Origin: Agapetus fuscipes
Taxonomy: Eukaryota > Arthropoda > Insecta > Trichoptera > Glossosomatidae
NCBI GenBank assembly: GCA_951799405.1
Contig: OX637343.1
Location: 17,710,524-17,774,523 of the forward strand
Direction of reading: 5' to 3'
Length of the DNA stretch: 64,000 bases
Positions 50,501 through 53,713 of the stretch are shown here, piece after piece. Made by a program: the position numbers and the translations under genes. Under the pieces are notes generated by a model that saw nothing but the letters and a program-made list of their open reading frames with translations, ran no database searches and was not told the DNA's origin. Position 1 is the first letter of the stretch, and the number at the start of each line of letters is the position of its first letter.

Positions 50501-52670
50501 TGTGAAACCCTTCGGGGATTTATCAAGAAGTTACGCTATATGTGTAGCATCTGCGAATCGCCTTGATTTCGCGCAGCTCAAAGAAAAAAGTTGATACAGT
50601 TTTATCCAGCATAGAACTCAGTGACAAATCTGTAACCCCTGGACTAGACGACGGATGGGTTAAAAAATAGCCATGAACGATTCAACAGATGTAGAGAATA
50701 AAGAAATAACACAATCAATGGCATTTAATGTAAAAAGGTGACCCTGCAAGTTTACGAGCATTTCAGTGACCTCACATATATATTTTTTATGACTTGCTAA
50801 AAACAAACGCACCTACAAAATTAATGCTAGCAAAACTGTAGCCCTTCATCCATAATTTTAAAATAAATATATTCTTTCATATAATTGTCGAAATGTCAAA
50901 CGACCGTAATTCTAACTTAAACATAAATATTCTTTCATGTTTTCAATATTAATCAAAAAAAAAAATTGTACCTACTTACATGGACTCACAATCAAAAGAG
51001 AAACATTTTACTACATATTTCTTTAAGTAAATATATACAAGTAAGACACATACAAATACTAAATAATGAAATAAACAAATACAAGTCTTCTAGGCATCCA
51101 TGCATGGATCTTATATCTATAATCCAAGTTGCAAAGATTTAAAATTTATATTAAATGCTTGCCCATAGACACGTGTAAGTTTGCACTTAGAAATGCTGTT
51201 TGTGTACTTCAAATCCTCAAAAGAATATTATAAGCCCTGGAACTTTTGCCGACCTTCCCTGAAACAGGGGTGACATTGGTAAAGTGAAAAAAAAAATACA
51301 GTATGGGTGGTCAGCCTTATACTAACCTATAAGTCAAGGAATACAAATACTACCTTTTCAAAATTACTGGCTTACATGCTGAAATGTGCATCACTAATTT
51401 TCTTTTTGGTTTATGATTATTGAATGTCAGAATGTGTCATTTAATCATTGGCTGATCTATTTGGCAATTAAAAATTACGTGTACATATACCTGATCAACT
51501 AATTTGAATATCTAAAAATATATCTCCAGTTATTTCAAGCTAGTATGCCGCTGAGCGTCCTGATGACCTGCCTGGTGGCCGTCTCTGTCATTGTCATCAT
51601 CTTCATCTTGTCCATGTCGCTGCCCGACCATCTGGGCCACGGAAGTGACATGCCGATCCACAACCTCATTCCGCATCAGAACCTCAAGTTCGACCACAAG
51701 TTCATGAACCAAGCGAGGCATTTCAGGATACCGCAGAAGACCAGCAATGTATAGGCGAAGTAATATTAAGTATTGATATTTAAAAAATCTATTTCTAAAA
51801 ATTATAATATTAATATAATATTTCTAAAAATCTATATATTCCTTGACTTATAGGTTGGTATGAGGCTGACCACCCATACTGTAAAAACTGGTTCACTTTG
51901 CCAATGTCACCCCTGTTTCAGGAAATGTCGGCAAGAGTTGCAGGGCTTATGTTGATTTGAGGTTTGGATTTTATTTGCAAGTACACAATCAGCATTTGTA
52001 AGCGCGAACTACACGTGTTTGTTTGTGGGCATACATTTGAGAGCTTTGAATGAATATATCCTTGCAACTTAGATTATTATTATTAGATTATTATACCATA
52101 AAAGTTTTAAGTCAATTTTACAGATACTTAAGTAAAGACAATATGTATAGTGCCGTTTTGTGATAAATCACTGCAAGGGCGCTGTTCAACTGTAACATCT
52201 CCCAAACAAACATGTCTTCAATCCCGACCTAAACGCACTTGCACTCTCTACAGCTCGAAACTCATGGGGTAGAGCATTCCACAGCACAGGGCCGGCCATG
52301 CAAAAGGCACGAGCCGAGTACTATGTCCTGTTCCATAACCGTCCTGTCTTTAGGTATACAAGAATGAAGGTCTTCAATAGTGATTATTTTGCTTTTAGAA
52401 AGTTATAGATTGCTTACCTAAATCGTTCAGAGGTGATTTGAGAGATGCAATGTTTTCGACAAAAGACCAGAAGAAGTCCTGGCTTTCTTCGGCGAGATAT
52501 TCGGCTATTTCAAGCGCCAGCGGGCTGACTCCCCACTTGGCCTTCAGCAGCGTGGTCACGGCCTTGGACTTCTTATCTTGTCTCCTTGTGGCGTCACCAG
52601 CACTCATGGAAGCTTGCAGGATTAGGTGAATGATGAAGAGAAGCCATACTAGGCTGGTTAACGTCCTCAT
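19102..52670 (-). CDS. UGGT: UDP-glucose:glycoprotein glucosyltransferase (UGGT), complete, 25 coding exons
   Basis: In transcript order the exons are 52670-52418, 49744-49509, 48657-48475, 47972-47776, 47336-47141, 46256-46043, 45476-45214, 42564-42343, 41285-40924, 39147-38874, 38018-37788, 34694-34558, 32544-32474, 30771-30471, 29668-29459, 28121-27971, 27518-27445, 26400-26230, 23558-23384, 22504-22322, 21928-21825, 21591-21425, 21280-21159, 20709-20538 and 19136-19102. All junctions are GT-AG and in frame, giving 1567 residues, close to the family's usual 1500-1600. UGGT is the soluble ER folding sensor that re-glucosylates N-glycans of misfolded glycoproteins so that they re-enter the calnexin/calreticulin cycle. 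The N-terminus is a signal peptide and the C-terminus is HSEL, a KDEL-like retrieval signal. The ATG at 52670 is chosen because it starts the signal peptide. The introns are full of transposons. Identity is very strong; the short last exon is inferred from phase plus the retrieval motif. Confidence 0.96.
19248..19713. mobile_element. hAT-like nonautonomous element, interrupted by LINE-L
   Basis: The ends are CAGGGGCGTGCAT and ATGCACACGCGCCTG, with perfect 8-bp duplications CTATGCAT at 19240-19247 and 19714-19721. A second copy is at 32984-33945. Confidence 0.88.
19439..19687 (+). mobile_element. LINE-L 3' end copy inside the hAT element
   Basis: It runs from CTCCTTGACTGATAG to GCATAGATTTAGATTA. 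The hAT sequence resumes at TTTGCCCATACCCTATGCAC. Confidence 0.8.
19725..19790 (+). mobile_element. Lepidopteran-type LINE 3' end
   Basis: It contains GGCCTATGTCCAGCAGTGG and ends in AAGT repeats. It is flanked by TATGCATATG direct repeats consistent with a target-site duplication. Confidence 0.7.
20066..20520 (+). mobile_element. SINE-Ab with internal expansion
   Basis: It has the tRNA-like head (GACCGGTCTGTAGTACAGTGG), the SINE-A body, an extra segment of about 130 bp (20310-20445), then AGTCTCCCGCACAGGATTTC and a poly-A run. It lies in the last UGGT intron. Confidence 0.7.
20903..21024 (-). mobile_element. SINE-B head fragment
   Basis: The minus strand reads GGTCCGGTCGATAGCTCAG, then GTGAGCTCGGATTCGAATCC. 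It resembles tRNA-Ala but has no acceptor-stem closure, and it lies in UGGT intron 23. Confidence 0.7.
22022..22269 (+). mobile_element. MITE-P copy with internal deletion
   Basis: It has GGGGCCGTCCATAAATTACG and GGACAGCCCC ends and TAT duplications at 22019-22021 and 22270-22272. It lies in a UGGT intron 53 bp from exon 20. Confidence 0.8.
22520..23276 (-). mobile_element. SINE-A split by a LINE-L insertion
   Basis: The SINE-A tail and 3' part occupy 22520-22632. The body and tRNA head (minus-strand B box GGGTTCGAATCC) resume at 23084-23276. The tail starts about 15 bp from the acceptor of UGGT exon 20. Confidence 0.75.
22633..23083 (-). mobile_element. LINE-L: ORF end plus full 3' UTR
   Basis: On the minus strand, GACTCTGGATGAAATGAAAG and the CKDRKKWR codons are followed directly by the 3'-UTR unit ending in GATTATA repeats. 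This shows the high-copy unit is the LINE's own 3' end. Confidence 0.8.
24236..24805. mobile_element. 570-bp long-TIR element with 9-bp duplication (Mutator-like)
   Basis: Terminal inverted repeats of about 60 bp (starting GCGTGTTCCCATTCCACCAC) differ at one position. They are flanked by perfect direct repeats GACCTGGGA at 24227-24235 and 24806-24814. A 9-bp duplication with long TIRs fits MuDR/MULE elements. The interior is AT-rich and non-coding. It lies in UGGT intron 18. Confidence 0.8.
25201..25471 (-). mobile_element. MITE-P copy
   Basis: Inverted relative to 303-600, with TAA duplications at 25198-25200 and 25472-25474. Confidence 0.8.
25654..26030 (-). mobile_element. 5S rRNA-headed SINE-A
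   Basis: On the minus strand a 5S rRNA-like segment (25962-26030; AAGCAACATTGGGCGCGG, CTTGGATGGGTTACCGC, CACCGCATGTCGTTGGC) runs straight into the tRNA-like head and the SINE-A body and ends in a TAT tail. Confidence 0.75.
26230..52670 (-). CDS. UGGT: UGGT exons 1-18: signal peptide, thioredoxin-like folding-sensor domains and beta-sandwich region
   Basis: Exon 1 encodes a hydrophobic signal peptide (about residues 1-24, [19 protein letters not shown]) and the start of the first thioredoxin-like domain ([20 protein letters not shown]). Landmarks in order are [20 protein letters not shown] (exon 4), [15 protein letters not shown] (exon 5), [18 protein letters not shown] (exon 6), [17 protein letters not shown] (exon 7), [15 protein letters not shown] (exons 9-10), [14 protein letters not shown] (exons 14-15), [12 protein letters not shown] (exon 16) and [20 protein letters not shown] (exon 17). 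These match the non-catalytic region of the family, whose tandem thioredoxin-like folds lack CxxC active sites and probe misfolded clients. A Ser/Gly/Met-rich insert (about '[13 protein letters not shown]') lies in exon 7. Confidence 0.93.
26525..27200 (-). mobile_element. CR1/L2-like LINE 3' remnant
   Basis: The minus-strand reading has [35 protein letters not shown] and [10 protein letters not shown], the conserved C-terminal region of LINE ORF2. A TAA-repeat junction lies at about 26750 and further repeat sequence follows to 26525. Confidence 0.7.
27605..27866 (+). mobile_element. SINE-A, diverged
   Basis: It has a decayed head (CAATCTGTAGCCTTGGTCGG), GGTGGAGCACAAAAC, the CTTCACTGCTGGGTTG body, GCAGAGGGCTC and the AATAAATCACAC end. 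It sits in a UGGT intron. Confidence 0.6.
28327..29200 (-). mobile_element. LINE-L, longest copy: ORF C-terminus plus 3' UTR
   Basis: The minus-strand ORF at 29164-28691 reads [56 protein letters not shown] and [14 protein letters not shown], ending ICNVDL-stop. The 3' UTR from 28690 to 28327 ends in the GATTATA-tailed unit found across the window. The 5' part, including the RT active site, is missing. Confidence 0.85.
29858..30026 (-). repeat. Unclassified repeat, uninterrupted copy of 19229-19945
   Basis: The minus strand reads TTAACCGCCCTATGCATATG without interruption and ends about CATTACAAGTCTAGAC. It serves as an empty-site reference for the insertions at 19248 and 19725. Confidence 0.7.
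30088..30418 (+). mobile_element. SINE-A/SINE-B/SINE-A chimera
   Basis: The SINE-A body ends at CAAGCTCGTAAAAA, a SINE-B head follows (GGTCGATAGCTCAGTTG), then SINE-A 3' sequence resumes (GACGACCAAGCTCGCAG to AAATCATCCTAATA). It ends about 50 bp from UGGT exon 14. Confidence 0.65.
30799..30968 (+). mobile_element. MITE-R partial copy
   Basis: It starts ATATCAACGGTTAAAAGG and shares the ATGAATGCTATCCTACTT and TCACTCCCATGGCTCTACG blocks with 13857-14100. Confidence 0.65.
30973..31275 (+). mobile_element. SINE-A, full length
   Basis: The tRNA-like head (GACCGGTCTGTAGTCCAGTG; B box GGGTTCGAATCCC) is followed by GGAGCACAAAAAATATACC, the GGGTCTTGCTTGAGAATTG body, the GAGGGCTCTTGAGGTGTG 3' domain and the ATTATTATTA tail. 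This is the best reference copy in the window. Confidence 0.85.
31276..32420 (+). mobile_element. Non-LTR retrotransposon, 5'-truncated, RT with frameshift
   Basis: RT blocks are visible in two frames: [11 protein letters not shown] and [11 protein letters not shown] before about 31490, then [11 protein letters not shown], the catalytic [11 protein letters not shown] at about 31600, [21 protein letters not shown] and [17 protein letters not shown] frame change near 31490 and another near 32120 break the ORF. The end reads [15 protein letters not shown] and a tail of AAGT repeats. It is dead, and lies antisense in UGGT intron 13. Confidence 0.85.
32437..32470 (+). mobile_element. LINE-L tail fragment next to UGGT exon 13 donor
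   Basis: ATATCTTTGCAACTTAG followed by GATTATA repeats ends three bases from the exon's donor GT (32473-32472, minus strand). Confidence 0.65.
32808..32972. mobile_element. 165-bp fold-back MITE
   Basis: TIRs TACCCGTAGTATGAGT and its inverse extend through TTTCACAATACTCTAAG and beyond, about 35 bp with few mismatches. Flanking duplication not resolved. Confidence 0.7.
33190..33931 (+). mobile_element. MITE-P inside the hAT element, itself interrupted
   Basis: TAT duplications lie at 33187-33189 and 33932-33934. The MITE-P halves are 33190-33270 and about 33722-33931. Confidence 0.8.
33271..33603 (-). mobile_element. SINE-Ab inside MITE-P
   Basis: Poly-T at the left (tail), then GAAATCCTGTGCGGGAGAC, the body and the tRNA-like head with GGATTCGGATCCC at the right. 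An A/T-only stretch follows to about 33720. Confidence 0.8.
33972..34319 (-). mobile_element. SINE-B, full length
   Basis: The left end has CAACG/CAAACG repeats (TTGCG tail on the minus strand), then AACTAAGCTACGCATATAG, CCCCGAAGGGG, and at the right the tRNA-like head with GGGTTCGAATCCC. It is about 345 bp long. Confidence 0.85.
34785..35006. mobile_element. hAT-like MITE, 222 bp
   Basis: TIRs of about 40 bp start CAGTGGCGA and include ACAAGCCGGTTTCCATCGG. The 8-bp target duplications ATATATTA at 34777-34784 and 35007-35014 are perfect. Confidence 0.88.
35057..35447 (-). mobile_element. 5S rRNA-headed SINE-A (second copy)
   Basis: On the minus strand the 5S-like segment (35368-35447) reads GATCACCGAAGTTAAGCAAC, then CTGGATGGGTGACCGC, then CACCGCGTGTTGTTG. 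It joins the tRNA-like head at TTGGACTGGTCC. The junction agrees with the copy at 25654-26030. Confidence 0.8.
35448..36623 (-). mobile_element. SINE-Ab 3' end split by a 1.08-kb TIR element
   Basis: SINE-Ab sequence occupies 35448-35507 (poly-T, GCGGGAGACTCCCTAG) and resumes at 36584-36623 (AGGGTCTATGACACTTG). The SINE flanks a TAA-duplicated insertion. Confidence 0.65.
35508..36583. mobile_element. 1.08-kb TIR element, nonautonomous, 3-bp TAA duplication
   Basis: The ends are CGGTGTTATTCTTA and its exact inverse, with TAA at 35505-35507 and 36584-36586. The longest internal ORF (minus, 36143-35829, [20 protein letters not shown]) has no transposase motif I recognise. Confidence 0.7.
36640..36965 (-). 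mobile_element. LINE RT C-terminal remnant (Jockey/CR1-like)
   Basis: The minus-strand reading has [36 protein letters not shown] and [14 protein letters not shown], a typical non-LTR ORF2 C-terminus. Confidence 0.65.
36968..37006 (-). repeat. 5S rRNA 5'-half-like fragment
   Basis: The minus strand reads GTCAACGACGATACCATG, TTGAAAGCACCGGTTCTC, close to the first 40 nt of insect 5S rRNA. It directly precedes the LINE remnant at 36640-36965. Confidence 0.55.
37099..37438 (+). mobile_element. SINE-A/SINE-B dimer, 5'-truncated
   Basis: The SINE-A body (37099-37198) ends at TCAAGCTCGTAAAAA and SINE-B begins at GGTCGATAGCTCAATTGG. It ends GTGTAGCTTAGTTGCG. Confidence 0.75.
38084..38326 (-). mobile_element. 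LINE-L 3' end copy
   Basis: Full unit on the minus strand, followed by an AAT microsatellite at 38327-38350, in UGGT intron 10. Confidence 0.8.
38434..38825 (+). mobile_element. CR1/L2-like LINE 3' remnant
   Basis: The + strand reads [40 protein letters not shown] and [12 protein letters not shown], then GGTGAGGCGG-type sequence shared with 1147-1392. It ends 49 bp from UGGT exon 10. Confidence 0.7.
39210..39560. mobile_element. Composite of SINE-A and SINE-B pieces
   Basis: SINE-A 3' part (minus) at 39210-39333, SINE-B head (+; GTTAGCTCAGTTGGTAGAGT, GGGTTCGAATCTC) at 39335-39465, and a SINE-A-like head (minus) at 39466-39560. This is the best tRNA-Ala-like head in the window but not a tRNA gene. 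Confidence 0.6.
39697..39940 (-). mobile_element. SINE-B, internally deleted
   Basis: It runs from AACGCAACTAAGCTACAC to the reverse of the tRNA-like head (CACTCTACCAACTGAGCTAT). Confidence 0.75.
40245..40345 (+). mobile_element. SINE-A 3' fragment
   Basis: It holds GAGGGCCCTTGAGGTGTG to an AATAAT tail directly before the LINE-L copy. Confidence 0.55.
40346..40900 (-). mobile_element. LINE-L 3' UTR (GATTA-tailed) with decayed ORF end
   Basis: The unit 40346-40596 ends in GATTA repeats on the minus strand. Upstream (to 40900) are two decayed copies of the TGACTCTG...GTATGATG ORF-end region and GGCTGCTAGGGCTAGGG, as in 48722-48870. Confidence 0.7.
41371..41692 (+). mobile_element. SINE-Ab, full length
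   Basis: The tRNA-like head (GACCAGTCTGTAGCTCAGTG; GGGTTCGAATCCC), the SINE-A body, CACCTCTGCGGCACTAC, GGGAGTCTCCCGC and a poly-A tail. It is the best reference for this form. Confidence 0.8.
41975..42065 (-). mobile_element. LINE 3' fragment with ACAGTT tail
   Basis: CTGTAACTGTAACTCTGTCG, then CCGCTAGGGGTGGCCAGAG, as at 17739-17985. Confidence 0.6.
42090..42330 (+). mobile_element. LINE-L 3' end copy next to UGGT exon 8
   Basis: It runs from TTCCTTGCCTTATAGG to three GATTA repeats. The tail ends 12 bp from the exon 8 boundary at 42343, downstream of the exon in transcript order. Confidence 0.8.
42600..42860 (+). mobile_element. LINE-L ORF 3' fragment
   Basis: The + strand encodes [36 protein letters not shown] and a decayed end, then GGCGGCTAGGACTAGGG. 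It ends 36 bp downstream of exon 8's acceptor side. Confidence 0.7.
43000..44098 (+). repeat. Tandem array of LINE-L 3' units
   Basis: Head-to-tail units at 43000-43229, 43230-43495, 43496-43759, 43760-44016 and a partial at 44017-44098. Full units repeat every 263-266 bp and share the linker AACTTAACAAAATAA, so the array grew by tandem duplication rather than by separate insertions. Confidence 0.8.
44488..44683 (+). mobile_element. LINE-L 3' end copy, 3'-truncated
   Basis: It runs from TTCCTTGACTTATAGG to CTGCTTGTGAGAA, then an ATA microsatellite. Confidence 0.75.
44700..44900. repeat. Repeat D with a LINE-type 3' fragment
   Basis: Block D (CCACGGCAACAGATCC to GTAAGCCTAAAACTCTTATT) is followed by TTTTTAGTGCCGTTTTGTGA, shared with 52140-52370. 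Confidence 0.55.
44925..45173 (+). mobile_element. MITE-T copy 3, inserted in a LINE-L copy
   Basis: TIRs TCGCACGTTTAATAATAAAG and its inverse. LINE-L sequence at 44902-44924 (GAATCCCCAATGTGACATA) resumes at 45174 (TATCTTTGCAACTTAG), giving a TA duplication (ATAT also fits). Confidence 0.85.
45488..45975 (-). mobile_element. SINE-A split by a CR1/L2-like LINE 3' end
   Basis: SINE-A occupies 45488-45642 and 45837-45975. The insert (45643-45836, + strand, TCTA tail) matches 1147-1392 reversed. The SINE tail ends 12 bp from the acceptor of UGGT exon 7. Confidence 0.75.
46262..46445 (+). mobile_element. MITE-R fragment and SINE-A body fragment
   Basis: ATAAGCAATATTTTGGTC to TCACTCCCATGGC is MITE-R; ATATTTTCAAATATGCTC to GACCGGTCAC is SINE-A. 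Confidence 0.55.
46446..46711 (+). mobile_element. LINE-L 3' end copy, GATTA-tailed
   Basis: Full GATTA-tailed unit with six tail repeats, inserted in the SINE-A body, which resumes at AAAGGTCCATCCAGCC. Confidence 0.8.
46712..47125 (+). mobile_element. SINE-A/SINE-B dimer
   Basis: SINE-A ends at CCAAGCTCGTAAAAA, then SINE-B with A box (GATAGCTCAGTTGG) and B box (GGGTTCGATCCCC), the CCCCTTTGGGG hairpin variant and a TTGTG/TTGCG tail 15 bp from exon 5. Confidence 0.8.
47424..47720 (-). mobile_element. Non-LTR retrotransposon ORF 3' remnant
   Basis: The minus strand reads [39 protein letters not shown], with an internal deletion relative to 3811-4199. Confidence 0.65.
48080..48270 (-). repeat. 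Repeat D
   Basis: The reverse of the block at 215-302 and 44740-44815: AATAAGAGTTTTAGGC, TTACACGGCCGGCTG, and a second CACGGCAACAGATCCC block. Confidence 0.55.
48722..49203 (+). mobile_element. LINE-L ORF end plus 3' UTR (GATTA subfamily)
   Basis: Decayed ORF end (AAGGTTATGACTCTGGATG) is contiguous with GGCTAGGACTAGGG and the full 3' UTR unit from TTCCTTGACTTATAGG to TTGCAACTTGATTA. Confidence 0.75.
49998..50145 (-). mobile_element. SINE-B 3' fragment
   Basis: GGCAACGCAACTAAGCTAC through the CCGTGAAGGGGTCGCATG hairpin variant to CCACTTCAGTTGAAG. Confidence 0.65.
50223..50552 (+). mobile_element. SINE-A head joined to SINE-B body
   Basis: A SINE-A-type head (GACTGGTCTGTAGTCTAGTG) leads into the SINE-B body (GGGTGCCAGAAATGATTTCC to ATGTGTAGC). 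Confidence 0.65.
51115..51343 (-). mobile_element. LINE-L 3' end copy
   Basis: Decayed unit with an A-run at 51288-51298, ending CCTATAAGTCAAGGA. Confidence 0.7.
51545..51754 (+). CDS. Small ORF (69 aa) with N-terminal membrane helix, nested antisense in UGGT intron 1
   Basis: The ORF starts [20 protein letters not shown] and has a strong hydrophobic segment at about residues 4-25, then a His/Asn/Lys-rich polar tail ([13 protein letters not shown]...FDHKF) ending in TAG. Third codon positions are G/C-rich (CTG, GTC, ATC, AAG, CAC), as in the UGGT and helicase exons and unlike the AT-rich surroundings, which favours real coding sequence. A possible acceptor (ctccag) lies 16 bp upstream. It could be a single-pass membrane or secreted micropeptide, or one exon of a larger + strand gene. 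Family not recognised. Confidence 0.5.
   Translation: MPLSVLMTCLVAVSVIVIIFILSMSLPDHLGHGSDMPIHNLIPHQNLKFDHKFMNQARHFRIPQKTSNV
51838..52088 (+). mobile_element. LINE-L 3' end copy
   Basis: TTCCTTGACTTATAGG to a mixed ATT/GATTATTA tail, 84 bp after the small ORF's stop. Confidence 0.8.
52140..52370 (-). mobile_element. LINE RT C-terminal remnant
   Basis: The minus strand codes for [22 protein letters not shown] residues, then a [12 protein letters not shown] end, as in other CR1/L2-like LINEs. Confidence 0.6.
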
Positions 52671-53713
52671 GTCGACAGCCTAAAATGTTAAAGAAAAAAT
52701 ATATGCGATGTTCCTTTTTCAAAATTTTCAATTTGAATCGATGGAACTTTCATTCAAAACAAAATATCGGAAACAAATTTGAAATGTCACAAAGCCGAAC
52801 ATAACCACAAAGTTACATAAAAATACATAATAAATCAGATTTTTGGCAGTCGCGATGAGACGCAAATACACAAACACTCACTAGATGTGAAAATATATAG
52901 GTTTTATTTTTTATTCACGTACTCTTTTTGATTTTTCGCTGATTATCTCTTCTACCTTTGATAATTACAGGGAAGACAACGCAGCCAATGACAGCTAAAC
53001 ACGGCAAGATTCACTCTACAAATAAAAATAAAAACTCTGGACATACACTTGATACCAAAAGTACAACACGTTCTGCTTGAAACTAAATTTGTATTAAATA
53101 CTTTTATATGTACAGAGCTTTAAACACTATCTGACGTTCGTAAACTGACGTTTGAAAATTTTGAGGTATAGACAAAAATTTCAGGCAATGTTTTGTACCC
53201 ATCTAAGGATTTATTTACAAAATATTATTTTCCCCATACACTGTAGCGGGAATGTTTGAAATAAAAAATATATTTGACTCCATAAATAAAAAAGTTTTTT
53301 TACTTTTCCACTCAAAGATGTATGTTTCTACAACCGTTTCATATTAAAGATGGTTAAATAATATATTCACTTTAATAAACCAGTAATTATTTTATTTTAA
53401 ATTTTGTTTTATTAATTACGCAGTATCAGGAATTTTTAGTGGAATCATGAGTTTGTATGCAAGAATGGATTCATTTGCCAAAATATATAATGTCTCTACT
53501 TCCTCGGGCGTTTATTTATGAAAATCTATTTTTGGATCATTTCAATGTTTGAGACGAGCAGGCGTCTTGAAGCTTGCTCTGTTCTTGTACATAACCTTAG
53601 ATTAAAACTGAAAAAATATTCATCCTTGTGAAGTAAAACAAGAAATAATAAGTCCTGTATTTAATCTGTGATAATAGTTAAAGTTTTGCTCAAAGTGAAG
53701 AAAAGTCACCAAG
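52671..53713. promoter_or_regulatory. Head-to-head spacer with probable divergent promoters of UGGT and the zinc-finger gene
   Basis: The two start codons face away from each other across 1043 bp with no long ORF. An acceptor-like ttttag sits 9 nt upstream of the UGGT ATG (minus strand, AG at 52681-52680), so a non-coding 5' UTR exon of UGGT may lie in this spacer. No TATA box or initiator was assigned. That both promoters lie here is inference from gene orientation. Confidence 0.45.
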
